From Methylobacterium platani (GTDB lineage: Bacteria; Pseudomonadota; Alphaproteobacteria; Rhizobiales; Beijerinckiaceae): a stretch of DNA of 64,000 nt. Made by a program: the position numbers and the translations under genes. This document shows, piece after piece, positions 8,863 to 16,445 of this stretch (position 1 is its first letter; each line of letters begins with the position of its first letter). The stretch is taken from NCBI RefSeq assembly GCF_001653715.1, contig NZ_LWHQ01000074.1, positions 1 to 64,000 of the forward strand. Reading direction: 5' to 3'. The notes beneath the pieces were generated by a model, which ran no database searches, had not been told where the DNA came from, and saw only the letters and a list, made by a program, of their open reading frames with translations.

Positions 8863-9669
8863 ATGGATCTCGGCATCAAGGGGCGAGTCGCTGTCGTCAC
8901 GGGCGCCAAGTCGGGGATGGGTCGCTCGACTGCCGAGCATCTGCTGCGTGAGGGCGTCCACGTCGTCCTAACCGACAAGGAAGGTCCCGAATTGCAGGCC
9001 ACCGCCGCAGAGCTGGCGGCACTGGGTCAGGTTCGCGCCGTCGAGGCGGATCTCACTGGAGCCAAGGGGATCGAGGTGCTCGCCGCCTTCGCTAACATGG
9101 CCTTCGACGACAAGCCGACCATCCTCGTCTGTGCCGCCGGCATCACCGGGGCGTCGGGAGACTTTCTCGACCTCACCGACGACGACTGGCTGGAGGCATT
9201 GCAGACCGACCTCATGGCTGGGGTGCGCGCGACCAGGGCGTTCATCCCACACATGCGCAAGGTGGGCTGGGGCCGCGTCGTGCTTTTTTCCTCGGAGGAC
9301 GCGGTGCAGCCCTACGTTGAGGAGCTGCCGTACGCTGCTGCCAAGGCCGGGGTCCTGAACCTTGCGAAGGGATTGTCCAAGGCCTACGGGCCGGATGGCG
9401 TGCTCGTGAATGCGGTCGGCCCGGCGTTCATCGCCACGCCAATGACTGACGCGCAGATGGAGAAGAAGGCGAAAGAGAAGGGAGTCTCGTTCGACGAGGC
9501 AATCCAGCTGACGCTGGACGAGGAACGCCCCGGCATCGTCGCCAAGCGCCGTGGCCGGGCGGAAGAGGTCGCCGCCGCGGTTACGTTCCTCTGCTCGGAA
9601 CACGCCAGCTTCATCACCGGCGAGTTCCTCAGGGTCGACGGCGGCTCCGTCATGACCATGGGGGCCTGA
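8863..9669 (+). CDS. SDR family NAD(P)-dependent oxidoreductase
   Basis: 268 residues. The start at 8863 is fixed by a perfect AAGGAGGT ribosome site at 8851-8858; an in-frame ATG at 8830 lacks one. Classical SDR motifs are GRVAVVTGAKSGMGRST (nucleotide binding, TGxxxGxG), LVCAAG (NxAG-like), VVLFSSEDAVQP (catalytic Ser region), PYAAAKAGVLNLAKGL (YxxxK) and NAVGPAFIATPMTDAQ. The end has the usual SFITGEFLRVDGGSVMTMGA. The substrate is unknown. As last gene after two stress genes it may reduce a carbonyl product. A strong terminator follows. Confidence 0.9.
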   Translation: MDLGIKGRVAVVTGAKSGMGRSTAEHLLREGVHVVLTDKEGPELQATAAELAALGQVRAVEADLTGAKGIEVLAAFANMAFDDKPTILVCAAGITGASGDFLDLTDDDWLEALQTDLMAGVRATRAFIPHMRKVGWGRVVLFSSEDAVQPYVEELPYAAAKAGVLNLAKGLSKAYGPDGVLVNAVGPAFIATPMTDAQMEKKAKEKGVSFDEAIQLTLDEERPGIVAKRRGRAEEVAAAVTFLCSEHASFITGEFLRVDGGSVMTMGA

Positions 9670-9685
9670 GGTTTTGCCACAGATC

Positions 9686-9725
9686 AGCGGCTGTTCGGTG
9701 CCTGTGAGCGCACCGAACAGCCGCT
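9686..9725 (+). terminator. Strong terminator hairpin after the SDR gene
   Basis: A perfect 16-bp stem, AGCGGCTGTTCGGTGC paired with GCACCGAACAGCCGCT, encloses an 8-base loop and is followed by TTCGGG. It starts 17 bases after the SDR stop codon. The stem is very stable; the T tract is short. Confidence 0.7.
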
Positions 9726-10133
9726 TTCGGGATGCCTGCTCCTCACAATAGTGACTGGGTCGGCTTGGATGCGGAACGTTGGCTTCCGGATGGAATACCA
9801 AGGACCGGTTGCCACTCCGAGCGGTCTTCCGCCGCTCGGGGCTACATGTAAGAAAAACGACCGTTTTCCTTACACTGTCAGTTTGGGGCGGCTGATGCCT
9901 TCAATCCAGGATCACGACGCACGGCAGGTGTCAGTGTAGCGTGTCAGGAATTCAAATGTCGGGAAATCCCTTGCGACCGGACATTCCTACATCGCTAACG
10001 CGGAACCGCTTTGGGTCAGCAGCGTGGATTGCGCGAGCACCACTAGGATGTCCGAGTGGGGTCGGGAGCAGACCCTGGCACGGTCAAGCTGATTGGGATT
10101 TGACCGTCGGCCGCGACGCATGGCGCGGAGCGG
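9726..10133. other. Intergenic region with palindrome and repeat motifs
   Basis: No credible gene. It contains the palindrome at 9848-9873, an inverted pair TACACTG (about 9871) / CAGTGTA (about 9931), the motif TGTCAGGAATTCAAA at 9942-9956 and GGGAGCAGACC near 10068. The last two also occur near 5202 and 5277. The layout suggests the boundary of an inserted block. Confidence 0.5.
9848..9873. repeat. Copy 2: near-perfect 26-bp palindrome
   Basis: Arms GTAAGAAAAACG and CGTTTTCCTTAC are complementary at 11 of 12 positions around a 2-base centre. A half-degenerate copy is at 5154-5179. The symmetrical layout could be a recombinase core, a partition site or an operator; none can be chosen from sequence alone. 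Confidence 0.5.
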
Positions 10134-10877
10134 TCACGCCCGCCTCACCTCTACAGGACGATCCTCCGTGGCTTCAGCGAGGCGACGGATCAGGGCGAGG
10201 TCCGCATCCGAGCAATTGCCGCGCACCTCGAGGTCGACCCAATGCCCGCCGCGGCCGACGTGGCTGCCCGACAGGCGGTGGTTCGAGGAGGTGTAGAAGC
10301 TCTCGTTCGGCTCGATCAGTCGCACGCGCGAGGTCAGGAACAGGATCCCCGAGCCGAGATTGCCGCAGAACAGGCGCTCGTCGGCTCCCGTCGTCTTCGG
10401 CCCGCCGCCGACCGTGCGCTGGCCGATCTGCCGGAACGCCTCGGCAAAGCTCTTCGGGTCCGGGGTCGTCCGGGGGGTGAGCGTGTGTCGCCCGCCCCAG
10501 GGGGGCCGCTCCGGGTCGATCCGCCCGGTGGCGATCTCGTGCAGCAGCGTTCCGAGGTAGCTCGGATCGGCCGGGTACGGGCAGACCCGCCACAAGGCAC
10601 GGATCACCAGCCGACGGGGCGCAGGGTTCTTGAACAGGCGCTCGCGCATCTTGCGCCAGCCCTCGGCCCGCTGCTGGCGCGTCTCCTGCTGCTGGCGCTC
10701 CCACTGTCCGGTGCGCCGGACCATCTCCTCGTCGACGTCGAGCTGGCGCTCGGCGATCGCCCCGGCGAAGAGGGGCAGGGCCGCCTGCTCGCGGATCTGC
10801 TTGCGCCGGTACGCCGCGCGCTTGCGCAGCGTGTCCTCGAACGGCGTCGGTCGCGGCCAGGGCTTGAAGCGCATCAC
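10134..10877 (-). CDS. Hypothetical protein downstream of ardC
   Basis: 247 residues, start GTG at 10877 (ATG at 10874 also possible), overlapping the stop of ardC by a few bases, so translation is probably coupled. The N-terminal half is highly charged and likely helical (TLRKRAAYRRKQIREQ, QWERQQQETRQQRAEGW). The C-terminal half looks globular (FCGNLGSGILFLTSRVRLIE, NHRLSGSHVGRGGHWVDLEV). No known motif was found. Its tight coupling to an antirestriction gene on accessory DNA suggests a role in plasmid or element establishment, which is inference only. Confidence 0.65.
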   Translation of the reverse strand: MMRFKPWPRPTPFEDTLRKRAAYRRKQIREQAALPLFAGAIAERQLDVDEEMVRRTGQWERQQQETRQQRAEGWRKMRERLFKNPAPRRLVIRALWRVCPYPADPSYLGTLLHEIATGRIDPERPPWGGRHTLTPRTTPDPKSFAEAFRQIGQRTVGGGPKTTGADERLFCGNLGSGILFLTSRVRLIEPNESFYTSSNHRLSGSHVGRGGHWVDLEVRGNCSDADLALIRRLAEATEDRPVEVRRA

Positions 10878-11884
10878 GCCGCCGCCCGCAGGTCCGGGGC
10901 GGTCTCGTCGCCCTCGTCCGGCCCGCCGGCGCCGTCCAGGGCGAGCGCGGGCGGGAGGTGGCCGAGCAGCCAGTCCGCGGAGCGGCTGGCCATCCCCGCC
11001 GCCTGCACGATCGCGCGGGGATCCGAGCGCAGCACCTCGAGCCAGCTCGCGATGTAGTCGGCGTGGCGCACCGTTGGCACGATGCCGAGGCTGGCGCAGA
11101 CGTAGGCCGCCGAGATCTCCGCCACTAGCTCCTCGCGCGCGTAGCCCTCGCTGCCGAAGCGGCCGGTGAAGTCGCGGGCGAGCCGGGAAGGGTGGCCGCT
11201 CGCGTGGCTCATCTCATGGGCCGCGGTCCGGTGGAAGTTCACCGGCTCGAAGAAGGACTGCGGCGGCGGCAGCACGATCACGTCGTCGGCCGGGCGGTAG
11301 AACGCCCGTTGCCCGCCAAGATGGATGGTGAGGCCGGTGCCATCCATCAGGGCGCGGAAGCGCGGCTCGATCAGGTCCTCGCGCGGCGGCGGGGGCGGCA
11401 CGTACAGGCCCTCGGGCAGCCCGTCGCACTGCGCGGCGTTGAACACGGTGTACTGCTTCAGGAAGGCGATCGAGCGCGCCTCCTCACCAGCTTGAGCGGC
11501 CCGCGCACGCTCCTGCTCGGGGGTGAAGCGGTTGGCGTAGACGACCGGGGTGCCCTTCTCGCCGCGGCGCACGTTGCCACCGAGGCTGAGCGCCTGGCGG
11601 AAGGTGAGCCAGCGCTGGGTCGGGTAGCCCGCGGCCATGCCGCTCGACCACAGCAGCATCACGTTGATGCCGGAATACGCCCGCTCGGTCTGGGCGTTGC
11701 GCGGCATCCCGACCGCGGCGGCACCCGGCAGGTCACCCCACGGCAGCACCCACGGCACCCGGCCCTCCTCGAGCTGGGCAATGATCGTGTCGGTGATGCG
11801 CTGGTAGACGTCGGGGCGCTGCTCTGGAGCGGCCTCGGTGCGGCAGGCAAGGGATTTCCGGGAGGGGGAGGGGCGTCGGGCCAT
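10874..11884 (-). CDS. ArdC family antirestriction protein with zincin metallopeptidase domain
   Basis: 336 residues. The N-terminal part (about 22-130) is the ssDNA-binding ArdC domain, with VYQRITDTIIAQLEEGRVPW, YSGINVMLLW, RWLTFRQALSLGGNVRRGEK and GTPVVY. The C-terminal part (about 165-310) is the zincin-like domain with the active site HEMSH (His223, Glu224, His227) and a further acidic ligand segment EELVAEISAAY. ArdC proteins protect incoming conjugative DNA from restriction. The presence of this gene marks the region as conjugative or mobilisable DNA. A C-terminal acidic tail (GGPDEGDETAPD) is unusual but harmless. Confidence 0.9.
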   Translation of the reverse strand: MARRPSPSRKSLACRTEAAPEQRPDVYQRITDTIIAQLEEGRVPWVLPWGDLPGAAAVGMPRNAQTERAYSGINVMLLWSSGMAAGYPTQRWLTFRQALSLGGNVRRGEKGTPVVYANRFTPEQERARAAQAGEEARSIAFLKQYTVFNAAQCDGLPEGLYVPPPPPREDLIEPRFRALMDGTGLTIHLGGQRAFYRPADDVIVLPPPQSFFEPVNFHRTAAHEMSHASGHPSRLARDFTGRFGSEGYAREELVAEISAAYVCASLGIVPTVRHADYIASWLEVLRSDPRAIVQAAGMASRSADWLLGHLPPALALDGAGGPDEGDETAPDLRAAA

Positions 11885-12122
11885 CGGCGTGGTCTCTCGA
11901 CGGGCGCCGGAGCCTCTCTCCGGCCTGATCTCCCGTCGTGACCTTCCAGGCCACCTCTCCCTCCGGCGCGACCTCCGAGGCCGGTCGCGACGCCGGCAAG
12001 TGAAGAGCGCGGCATCATCACGCGCTGGCGGCCAACTCGCCGCCTGGTTGCCAGATCGATAAAGAAATTTTGCTTAAGATTGCAATAGACCCGCACGGAA
12101 TCCCCTGCGGAAGGCAAAGACG

Positions 12123-12479
12123 ATGGGGACGGCCTTGGATCGGACGAGCGGCGAAGGTGAGACTCTGGAGCAGCGCACTCGCGCAATCCATCGCCTCTAT
12201 CTCAAGGCCTTGATGCGGCTCGATGCTCTGGCTACCGCTGATGGGCCCGCCGCCGGCGTGTGCGAGAGCGAGTACGCGACCGCGCAGGTCGAGCACAAGC
12301 TTCAATTCCATCGGCTGAACGTGCTGCTCGTACAGCTCGGCTACGTGCCAAAGGATCTGGCGACGCGCGCCGAGATCCAGCGGGAATTGGCGGCGCAGAC
12401 GCCCCGGCCGGGACGGCGTCGGCCGGAGCGGACGACCCGCGCGGCGGCGCGGGCCGAGATGCCGGTCACGTCAGCTTGA
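12123..12479 (+). CDS. Hypothetical protein
   Basis: 118 residues, mostly helical. The middle (TAQVEHKLQFHRLNVLLVQLGY) is heptad-like and the C-terminal tail is strongly basic (TPRPGRRRPERTTRAAARAE). No motif was recognised. The basic tail could bind nucleic acid. It overlaps the 3' end of the convergent DUF1640 gene by 14 bases. The upstream 240 bases back to ardC contain an A/T-rich patch that could hold a promoter. Confidence 0.5.
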   Translation: MGTALDRTSGEGETLEQRTRAIHRLYLKALMRLDALATADGPAAGVCESEYATAQVEHKLQFHRLNVLLVQLGYVPKDLATRAEIQRELAAQTPRPGRRRPERTTRAAARAEMPVTSA

Positions 12480-12714
12480 TGAGAGCGGCGAGAGCGCCGA
12501 ACATCGCCACGAAGCCAGCGGCCGTGAGGCTTCCCAGACGCACGGTGATCTGGAGTGTCTGAAGCTCGAGGGCGACGCGCAGATCATCCTTCGTGACGAT
12601 CTCGTGCATGATGAACTCCCGGGCCGCTGCGGCGTGCGCCTCGGCGTGGTCGATGGGAATGCCCGCCTCGCGCAGGGCCTTAGAATATCCGAGTGTATCG
12701 AACGCGTAAGCCAT
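12466..12714 (-). CDS. DUF1640/CCDC90-like small membrane protein
   Basis: 82 residues. The opening AYAFDTLGYSKALREAGIP and the following HAEAHAAAAREFIM are typical of the bacterial DUF1640 family, related to the coiled-coil CCDC90/MCUR1 proteins. The middle is a helical segment and the C terminus is one membrane helix (LGSLTAAGFVAMFGALAALI). The function in bacteria is unknown. The start has AAAAAGGAGCCC upstream, a strong ribosome site. The gene lies downstream of the DUF736 gene on the same strand with a hairpin in between. Confidence 0.8.
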   Translation of the reverse strand: MAYAFDTLGYSKALREAGIPIDHAEAHAAAAREFIMHEIVTKDDLRVALELQTLQITVRLGSLTAAGFVAMFGALAALIKLT

Positions 12715-12743
12715 GGAGTGGGCTCCTTTTTCGTCGCAGGTCC

Positions 12744-12767
12744 GGCCCCGCCGCGATCGGCGGGGCC
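12744..12767 (-). terminator. GC-rich hairpin between DUF736 and DUF1640 genes
   Basis: Perfect 10-bp stem GGCCCCGCCG / CGGCGGGGCC with a CGAT loop, 13 bases after the DUF736 stop. There is no immediate T run, so it may be an attenuator or mRNA-stabilising stem rather than a full terminator. Confidence 0.45.
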
Positions 12768-12780
12768 GTGAGAGCCGGGG

Positions 12781-13113
12781 TCAGTCCTGGCGGCGGCCGT
12801 TCGGGCCGTTGGAGCGGGTCCAGACCAGCGAGTGGGTCCTGCCGTCCTCCTCGGCGAAGAGGCGGGCGTAGAGGGGACCCGTCAGGCTCGGGTCGTCGAT
12901 CTTGATCGAGATGTAGTCCCGGCCCTCGTTCGACCGCTTGGCCCACCCGGCGCCGATCTCGGCCTTGCCGAGGTAGATCCGGTGGGTCGGCCCCTTCTCG
13001 GCCATGCGCTCCGTCTCCGCCTGGATCGAGACCTTCTTGGCCTGGATGGTGAGGGTGGTGATCTCGCCGGAAAAGCCGTTCTGGGTCTGGGTGAAGGTGC
13101 CGATGGTCGCCAT
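12781..13113 (-). CDS. DUF736 family protein
   Basis: 110 residues from the ATG at 13113. The start MATIGTFTQTQNGFSGEITT, then KGPTHRIYLGKAEIGAGWAK and DYISIKIDDPSLTGPLYARLF, are the full DUF736 pattern. DUF736 genes are almost always found on plasmids and integrative elements of alphaproteobacteria next to antirestriction and conjugation genes. Biochemical function is unknown. A longer in-frame extension upstream of 13113 is not favoured, because the family starts with MA(T/N)IGTF. Confidence 0.9.
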   Translation of the reverse strand: MATIGTFTQTQNGFSGEITTLTIQAKKVSIQAETERMAEKGPTHRIYLGKAEIGAGWAKRSNEGRDYISIKIDDPSLTGPLYARLFAEEDGRTHSLVWTRSNGPNGRRQD

Positions 13114-13679
13114 GGTCGTGATCCTCTCATCCGGTTGCTCTTGGCCGCGCCCCTGCGGCCTCGATGGCGTTCGTCGAGCCGGAGGCGACCGGCGCCGCAC
13201 CTGCGCAGCGGGCCGCAGCGTCAGCGGAGGATGGCGAGGGACGGTTTTCTTGTTGCGCGAGGAGACGCCGTGAGGCGGCGGGGAAGAAAACCGGCATCCG
13301 GCGTTGCGGTGGTCCCGGGCGCCCCGGATAGAACCACCCATCACCGAGGCCTCTGGGCTGCGGCTCAGACCCACCGGATCGCGGGAACGCCTATGCCTTA
13401 GGCTCGAGTGAAGCGTCCTGACAGCGACGGTTCGGGAGTACCGCTTCCCGGTCCCGGGTCATGGACCGCATCCAGGGGACGCTTCGCGGTGTCCGCTCCG
13501 CCCCCTCCCGTGCCACCGTGAAAGGGCCTGACGACGGGCCGGTCGACCTTTCAGCGAGGCGCGAGGGTGCTACTCGTTCGAGCACGAATGCCTAGAATGC
13601 TGCGCTTGCTAAGTAACCTATTGCAACGCAGCATGGACACTCCCTCGACGCCTGCCTTGGGACGGAAGGATCGCCGACC
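13114..13679. other. Intergenic region with a spaced inverted repeat
   Basis: No convincing gene. At 13597-13604 and 13627-13634 an 8-bp inverted repeat (ATGCTGCG / CGCAGCAT) is separated by 22 bases containing TTGCTAAG and TATTGCAA. It lies about 45 bases upstream of the 32-codon membrane-protein frame and could be an operator. Confidence 0.4.
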
Positions 13680-13778
13680 ATGATGCTCAAGGGCTTCTCG
13701 TACCTAATGATCGGTGTGCTCGTTGGTGGGCTGGCCATGACAGCTATTGGCACGGCCAGTCATCTCCTCGGCTTGTAG
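13680..13778 (+). CDS. Very small membrane protein
   Basis: 32 residues (MMLKGFSYLMIGVLVGGLAM then TAIGTASHLLGL), a single membrane helix with GxxxG-like spacing. A good ribosome site, GGAAGGA, sits 9 bases upstream of the double ATG. Such single-helix proteins are easily missed. Family and function are unknown, and convincing support would need conservation. Confidence 0.4.
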   Translation: MMLKGFSYLMIGVLVGGLAMTAIGTASHLLGL

Positions 13779-13809
13779 CCGATCGAGCCGAGGAAGCGTG
13801 GACCAGGCG

Positions 13810-14211
13810 TCAAAGTGCGATCCTGAGGTCTGTGTGGACGAAATCACGGCCTTTGAAGAGGATTGGGGAGCGGTAGTACGCAGCGCACGCATACGACAGG
13901 CAGTCGGCAAAGTTGAGTTGCGCCGGATGGCTCCGCCCCTTGCCATAGGTATCATAGGCATCGACGGCCCGGCGAGCGATGGCGTCACCGATCGAAACGA
14001 CGCTGATCCCCGCCGCAGCCAGGAATGCGTCGTACATCTCCTGTGCGACACTGACCGGAACGCCAAGGATGCGCGCCAGGTTGATCGTCGCTTCCAGACG
14101 AACGTGCGGCGCGGTTTCCCGGCGCTTAGCGGCCTCGATGCAGGCGAGGAAGCTCGCCGCCTCGGGCTCGTCGGCCAAGATGGCGACGACAGCGGACGTG
14201 TCGATGAACAC
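13810..14211 (-). CDS. vapC: VapC family toxin, PIN-domain ribonuclease
   Basis: 133 residues from GTG 14211. PIN-domain acidic residues are visible: FIDTSAVVAIL with Asp4, Glu in RLEATINLARIL, and the Asp pair in LNFADCLSYACAA and the following FKGRDFVHTDL. VapC toxins cleave RNA (often initiator tRNA or rRNA) when not bound by VapB. The gene starts one base after the stop of the antitoxin gene, so translation is coupled. All four expected acidic positions seem present, so it is probably active. Confidence 0.85.
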   Translation of the reverse strand: MFIDTSAVVAILADEPEAASFLACIEAAKRRETAPHVRLEATINLARILGVPVSVAQEMYDAFLAAAGISVVSIGDAIARRAVDAYDTYGKGRSHPAQLNFADCLSYACAAYYRSPILFKGRDFVHTDLRIAL

Positions 14212-14212
14212 G

Positions 14213-14455
14213 TCAGCGAGCCCAGAGGGCGTCGCGTTCGGCTTCGCTCAACGGGGGGGCGGGTGGCCGGTCCGCCTTCGCTATGGCCGCAGCCCGGATC
14301 GCAGCCACACGATCGATCAAGGGCACGGCCTGTTCGGCGCGCTTGATCTCGCGCTGCAAGGCGAGTTTGATAGCTGCGGTGAGATTGGGTGCGCCGCTCG
14401 TCCTCATGACGGTTTCGGCGAGGGTTCGAACCTCCTCGTCCCTGATGCTGAGCAT
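14213..14455 (-). CDS. vapB: VapB family antitoxin (Rv0623-like)
   Basis: 80 residues from ATG 14455. Starts LSIRDEEVRTLAETVMRTSG and continues APNLTAAIKLALQREI, the small DNA-binding fold of the Rv0623-type antitoxins. The C-terminal part, with RPPAPPLSEAERDALWA, is the toxin-wrapping tail. It partners the VapC gene directly downstream. The palindrome ATACAATTTTTGTAT lies 16 bases upstream of the start and is the likely autoregulatory operator. A longer frame to 14587 exists, but the palindrome and family length favour 14455. Confidence 0.85.
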   Translation of the reverse strand: MLSIRDEEVRTLAETVMRTSGAPNLTAAIKLALQREIKRAEQAVPLIDRVAAIRAAAIAKADRPPAPPLSEAERDALWAR

Positions 14456-14470
14456 AGCGGCCTCTCGTCC

Positions 14471-14485
14471 ATACAATTTTTGTAT
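14471..14485. promoter_or_regulatory. Palindromic operator of the vapBC pair
   Basis: ATACAA-TTT-TTGTAT, a perfect 6-bp inverted repeat, sits just upstream of vapB in an otherwise GC-rich region. VapBC complexes usually repress their own promoter through such sites. Confidence 0.6.
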
Positions 14486-14583
14486 ATGCGTATTGGCATC
14501 GACTGTCCATACAGCTCGGATACGGGGTCTCTTACGACGCCGTGCTGGCGGCAGGGCATGTAGCGCCCTGCCCGGCGCGAGGA

Positions 14584-14754
14584 TCACTCCTCGTAGGGGT
14601 CGAACTCGGTCAGGACGTCGGCCGGATCGCCCTCGTACTCGTCCGAGGTCACGACGCCGTAGCCGGCCTCGGAGCGGAAGACGGTGACCGGGACCATCAG
14701 GGAGGCCGCGAGGCTGTGGGCGTAGCGGTTCGCGAGGGTGAGATCGGTCGCCAT
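14584..14754 (-). CDS. Hypothetical small protein
   Basis: 56 residues: starts MATDLTLANRYAHSLAASLM, continues VPVTVFRSEAGYGVVTSDEY and ends in an acidic DPADVLTEFDPYEE-like tail. Codon usage is strongly GC-biased and the frame is well formed. I do not recognise a family. It sits among plasmid-type accessory genes and may be one of the small unknowns that accompany ArdC and DUF6884 genes. Confidence 0.5.
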   Translation of the reverse strand: MATDLTLANRYAHSLAASLMVPVTVFRSEAGYGVVTSDEYEGDPADVLTEFDPYEE

Positions 14755-14908
14755 CGGGGTCTTGCTCCTGACGGAGCGGGGGCGATCCCCGCTCGACAGC
14801 GCCCCAGGAGGCCGGGAGCGGCCGCGATCACCGCGTAGGCGCAGCCGCAGCGGCCGCCCGCTTGCGGAGCGGACCCCTTGAGGGTTGATCGTGGAAGGCC
14901 GCGACGGC

Positions 14909-15304
14909 TTATCGGGGTTGCTGCGAGAGAGCGGGGTCGTCCACCGCCGACCGGGCGCGACATCGACATGACACCAGTATCATAGCGGTGGGCCGCACTC
15001 CGACGAGGGCGATTTCCTCGACCAGCTCGGCGCCGTCGCGGGTGAGCCCGGCGATCTCGGCCCTGGCATGGATCCCGTAGGTGTCCGGCCGGCACGGGAA
15101 GGGTTGTCGGGTCCAGCGCGTGGTCACGCCGCCGGCGATCATCCGCTCGGCGAGGTCCCGGGTTAGGCGCGCGTCGTAATCGGCGATCGGAGTCGCCGCA
15201 TCGCGAAAGCCGTAATGGGCCGAGAGGAAGGCGACCTTGGACCGCCGGCCATCGGGATCAGGGCGCTTGGTCACCGAGCAAGCAAGGACGAGAAGGCGGG
15301 CCAT
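14909..15304 (-). CDS. DUF6884-like protein, shortened
   Basis: 131 residues from ATG 15304. The start MARLLVLACSVTKRPDPDGR and the later VAFLSAHYGFRDAATPIADY with YDARLTRDLAERM are typical of the DUF6884 family, which is distantly related to YaaA-type proteins. In family members I would expect about 30 residues (a LPAIERYDGP-type segment) between KRPDP and the VAFLSAHYG part; here they are missing. This may be an in-frame deletion. Function unknown. Confidence 0.65.
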   Translation of the reverse strand: MARLLVLACSVTKRPDPDGRRSKVAFLSAHYGFRDAATPIADYDARLTRDLAERMIAGGVTTRWTRQPFPCRPDTYGIHARAEIAGLTRDGAELVEEIALVGVRPTAMILVSCRCRARSAVDDPALSQQPR

Positions 15305-15459
15305 GACCGTGCTTTCGCGGCGGGGGCCGGGGCCTCTCTCCAAACTACCCACCCCGCCTGAAAGCCTCGTCTCACCATTGGCTCTGGTCCCTCATTGACT
15401 TCAGGTTGCCACTGGCTTCTCCAAACGCCATCTTGTGGTTGGATACTGCAGGGGGGAGC

Positions 15460-16440
15460 ATGAGCGAGCGCAATAGGTTGCTGCGGGCGATTGCAACGAC
15501 GATCAGTGACTACCAAGCCGGCACATTTCCGACACCGACACCTGAGCATGTTGAAAATTGGATTAACAATTTTTCCAAAGACGTCCAAGAACCTATTTTA
15601 AATGAAGTTGCTCATGTCTTCGAAAAAACTTACTTTTCTAAAATTCGTGTCAGGGGCATCATGAAGGGTCTCGTTCGCCACCCTGGATGGACCGCCGGTG
15701 ATCCGCCTACGTTCTGGCGACAAGTAAATTTTCTTAATATACAACCGCGAGGCAACAGCCAGAGAGAACTTCTGACTGTTTTTGACAAAAAATTAAACAG
15801 TGAATGCGGGTTCTCCATAGAAGATTGCGGGCATGGAAATAAATATTTCTACCTTGACGATGGCTTGTTTTCTGGAGGCCGGATCGGCATGGATCTGGAA
15901 AACTGGATTGTTGGGTCAGCTCCACAACGGGCCGACCTGTTAATTGCAGTCATTGCCCTACACACACAAGGTCATTATTTTACTAATCAGAGTCTAAACA
16001 AGGCGATCGCTCGATCGGGCAAACAGATAACCTTAAATTGGGCTCACTATATCGCAATAGAAGACGGTCTTCACAAGGCATCTCATTCAGACGTATTGAG
16101 ACCAACGACGCCCGGTATAGATCCAGATGTAAATGCGTACGTCGCACAACTTGGAAAGCCGCAAACATGGCGAACAGGCAAAAGCATTGGACCCAACAAA
16201 TTTTTTTCGTCGAGTCAAGGGCGTGAGTTACTTGAGCACGAATTTCTCAAAAAAGGCGTTGAAATTCGCGGAATGTGCCCTTTACTAAATATTTATCAAC
16301 GTCCTTTAGGAAATACCACAATGAGGACATTCGGATTTGGAACTCTATTCGCTACATACCGGAATTGCCCTAACAACGCACCCTTGGTGTTGTGGGCAGG
16401 CGATCCGTGGTACCCTCTGCTCCCGAGGATAACGAACTGA
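15460..16440 (+). CDS. Phosphoribosyltransferase-like conflict protein (PRTase-CE type)
   Basis: 326 residues from ATG 15460 (the frame extends to 15406, but the first 18 codons lack a ribosome site). The key segment YLDDGLFSGGRI at residues 131-142 has the double Asp and small-residue loop of a PRPP-binding site. It is followed by DLENWI and a core beta strand ADLLIAVIALHT, so the fold is probably a phosphoribosyltransferase of the group found in prokaryotic conflict loci. The C terminus ends LVLWAGDPWYPLLPRI. The gene is much richer in A/T than its neighbours, a sign of transfer. It is followed after 5 bases by a NADAR gene, and the two form a likely functional pair. The family assignment is by motif and is not proven. 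Confidence 0.6.
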   Translation: MSERNRLLRAIATTISDYQAGTFPTPTPEHVENWINNFSKDVQEPILNEVAHVFEKTYFSKIRVRGIMKGLVRHPGWTAGDPPTFWRQVNFLNIQPRGNSQRELLTVFDKKLNSECGFSIEDCGHGNKYFYLDDGLFSGGRIGMDLENWIVGSAPQRADLLIAVIALHTQGHYFTNQSLNKAIARSGKQITLNWAHYIAIEDGLHKASHSDVLRPTTPGIDPDVNAYVAQLGKPQTWRTGKSIGPNKFFSSSQGRELLEHEFLKKGVEIRGMCPLLNIYQRPLGNTTMRTFGFGTLFATYRNCPNNAPLVLWAGDPWYPLLPRITN

Positions 16441-16445
16441 CCGTC

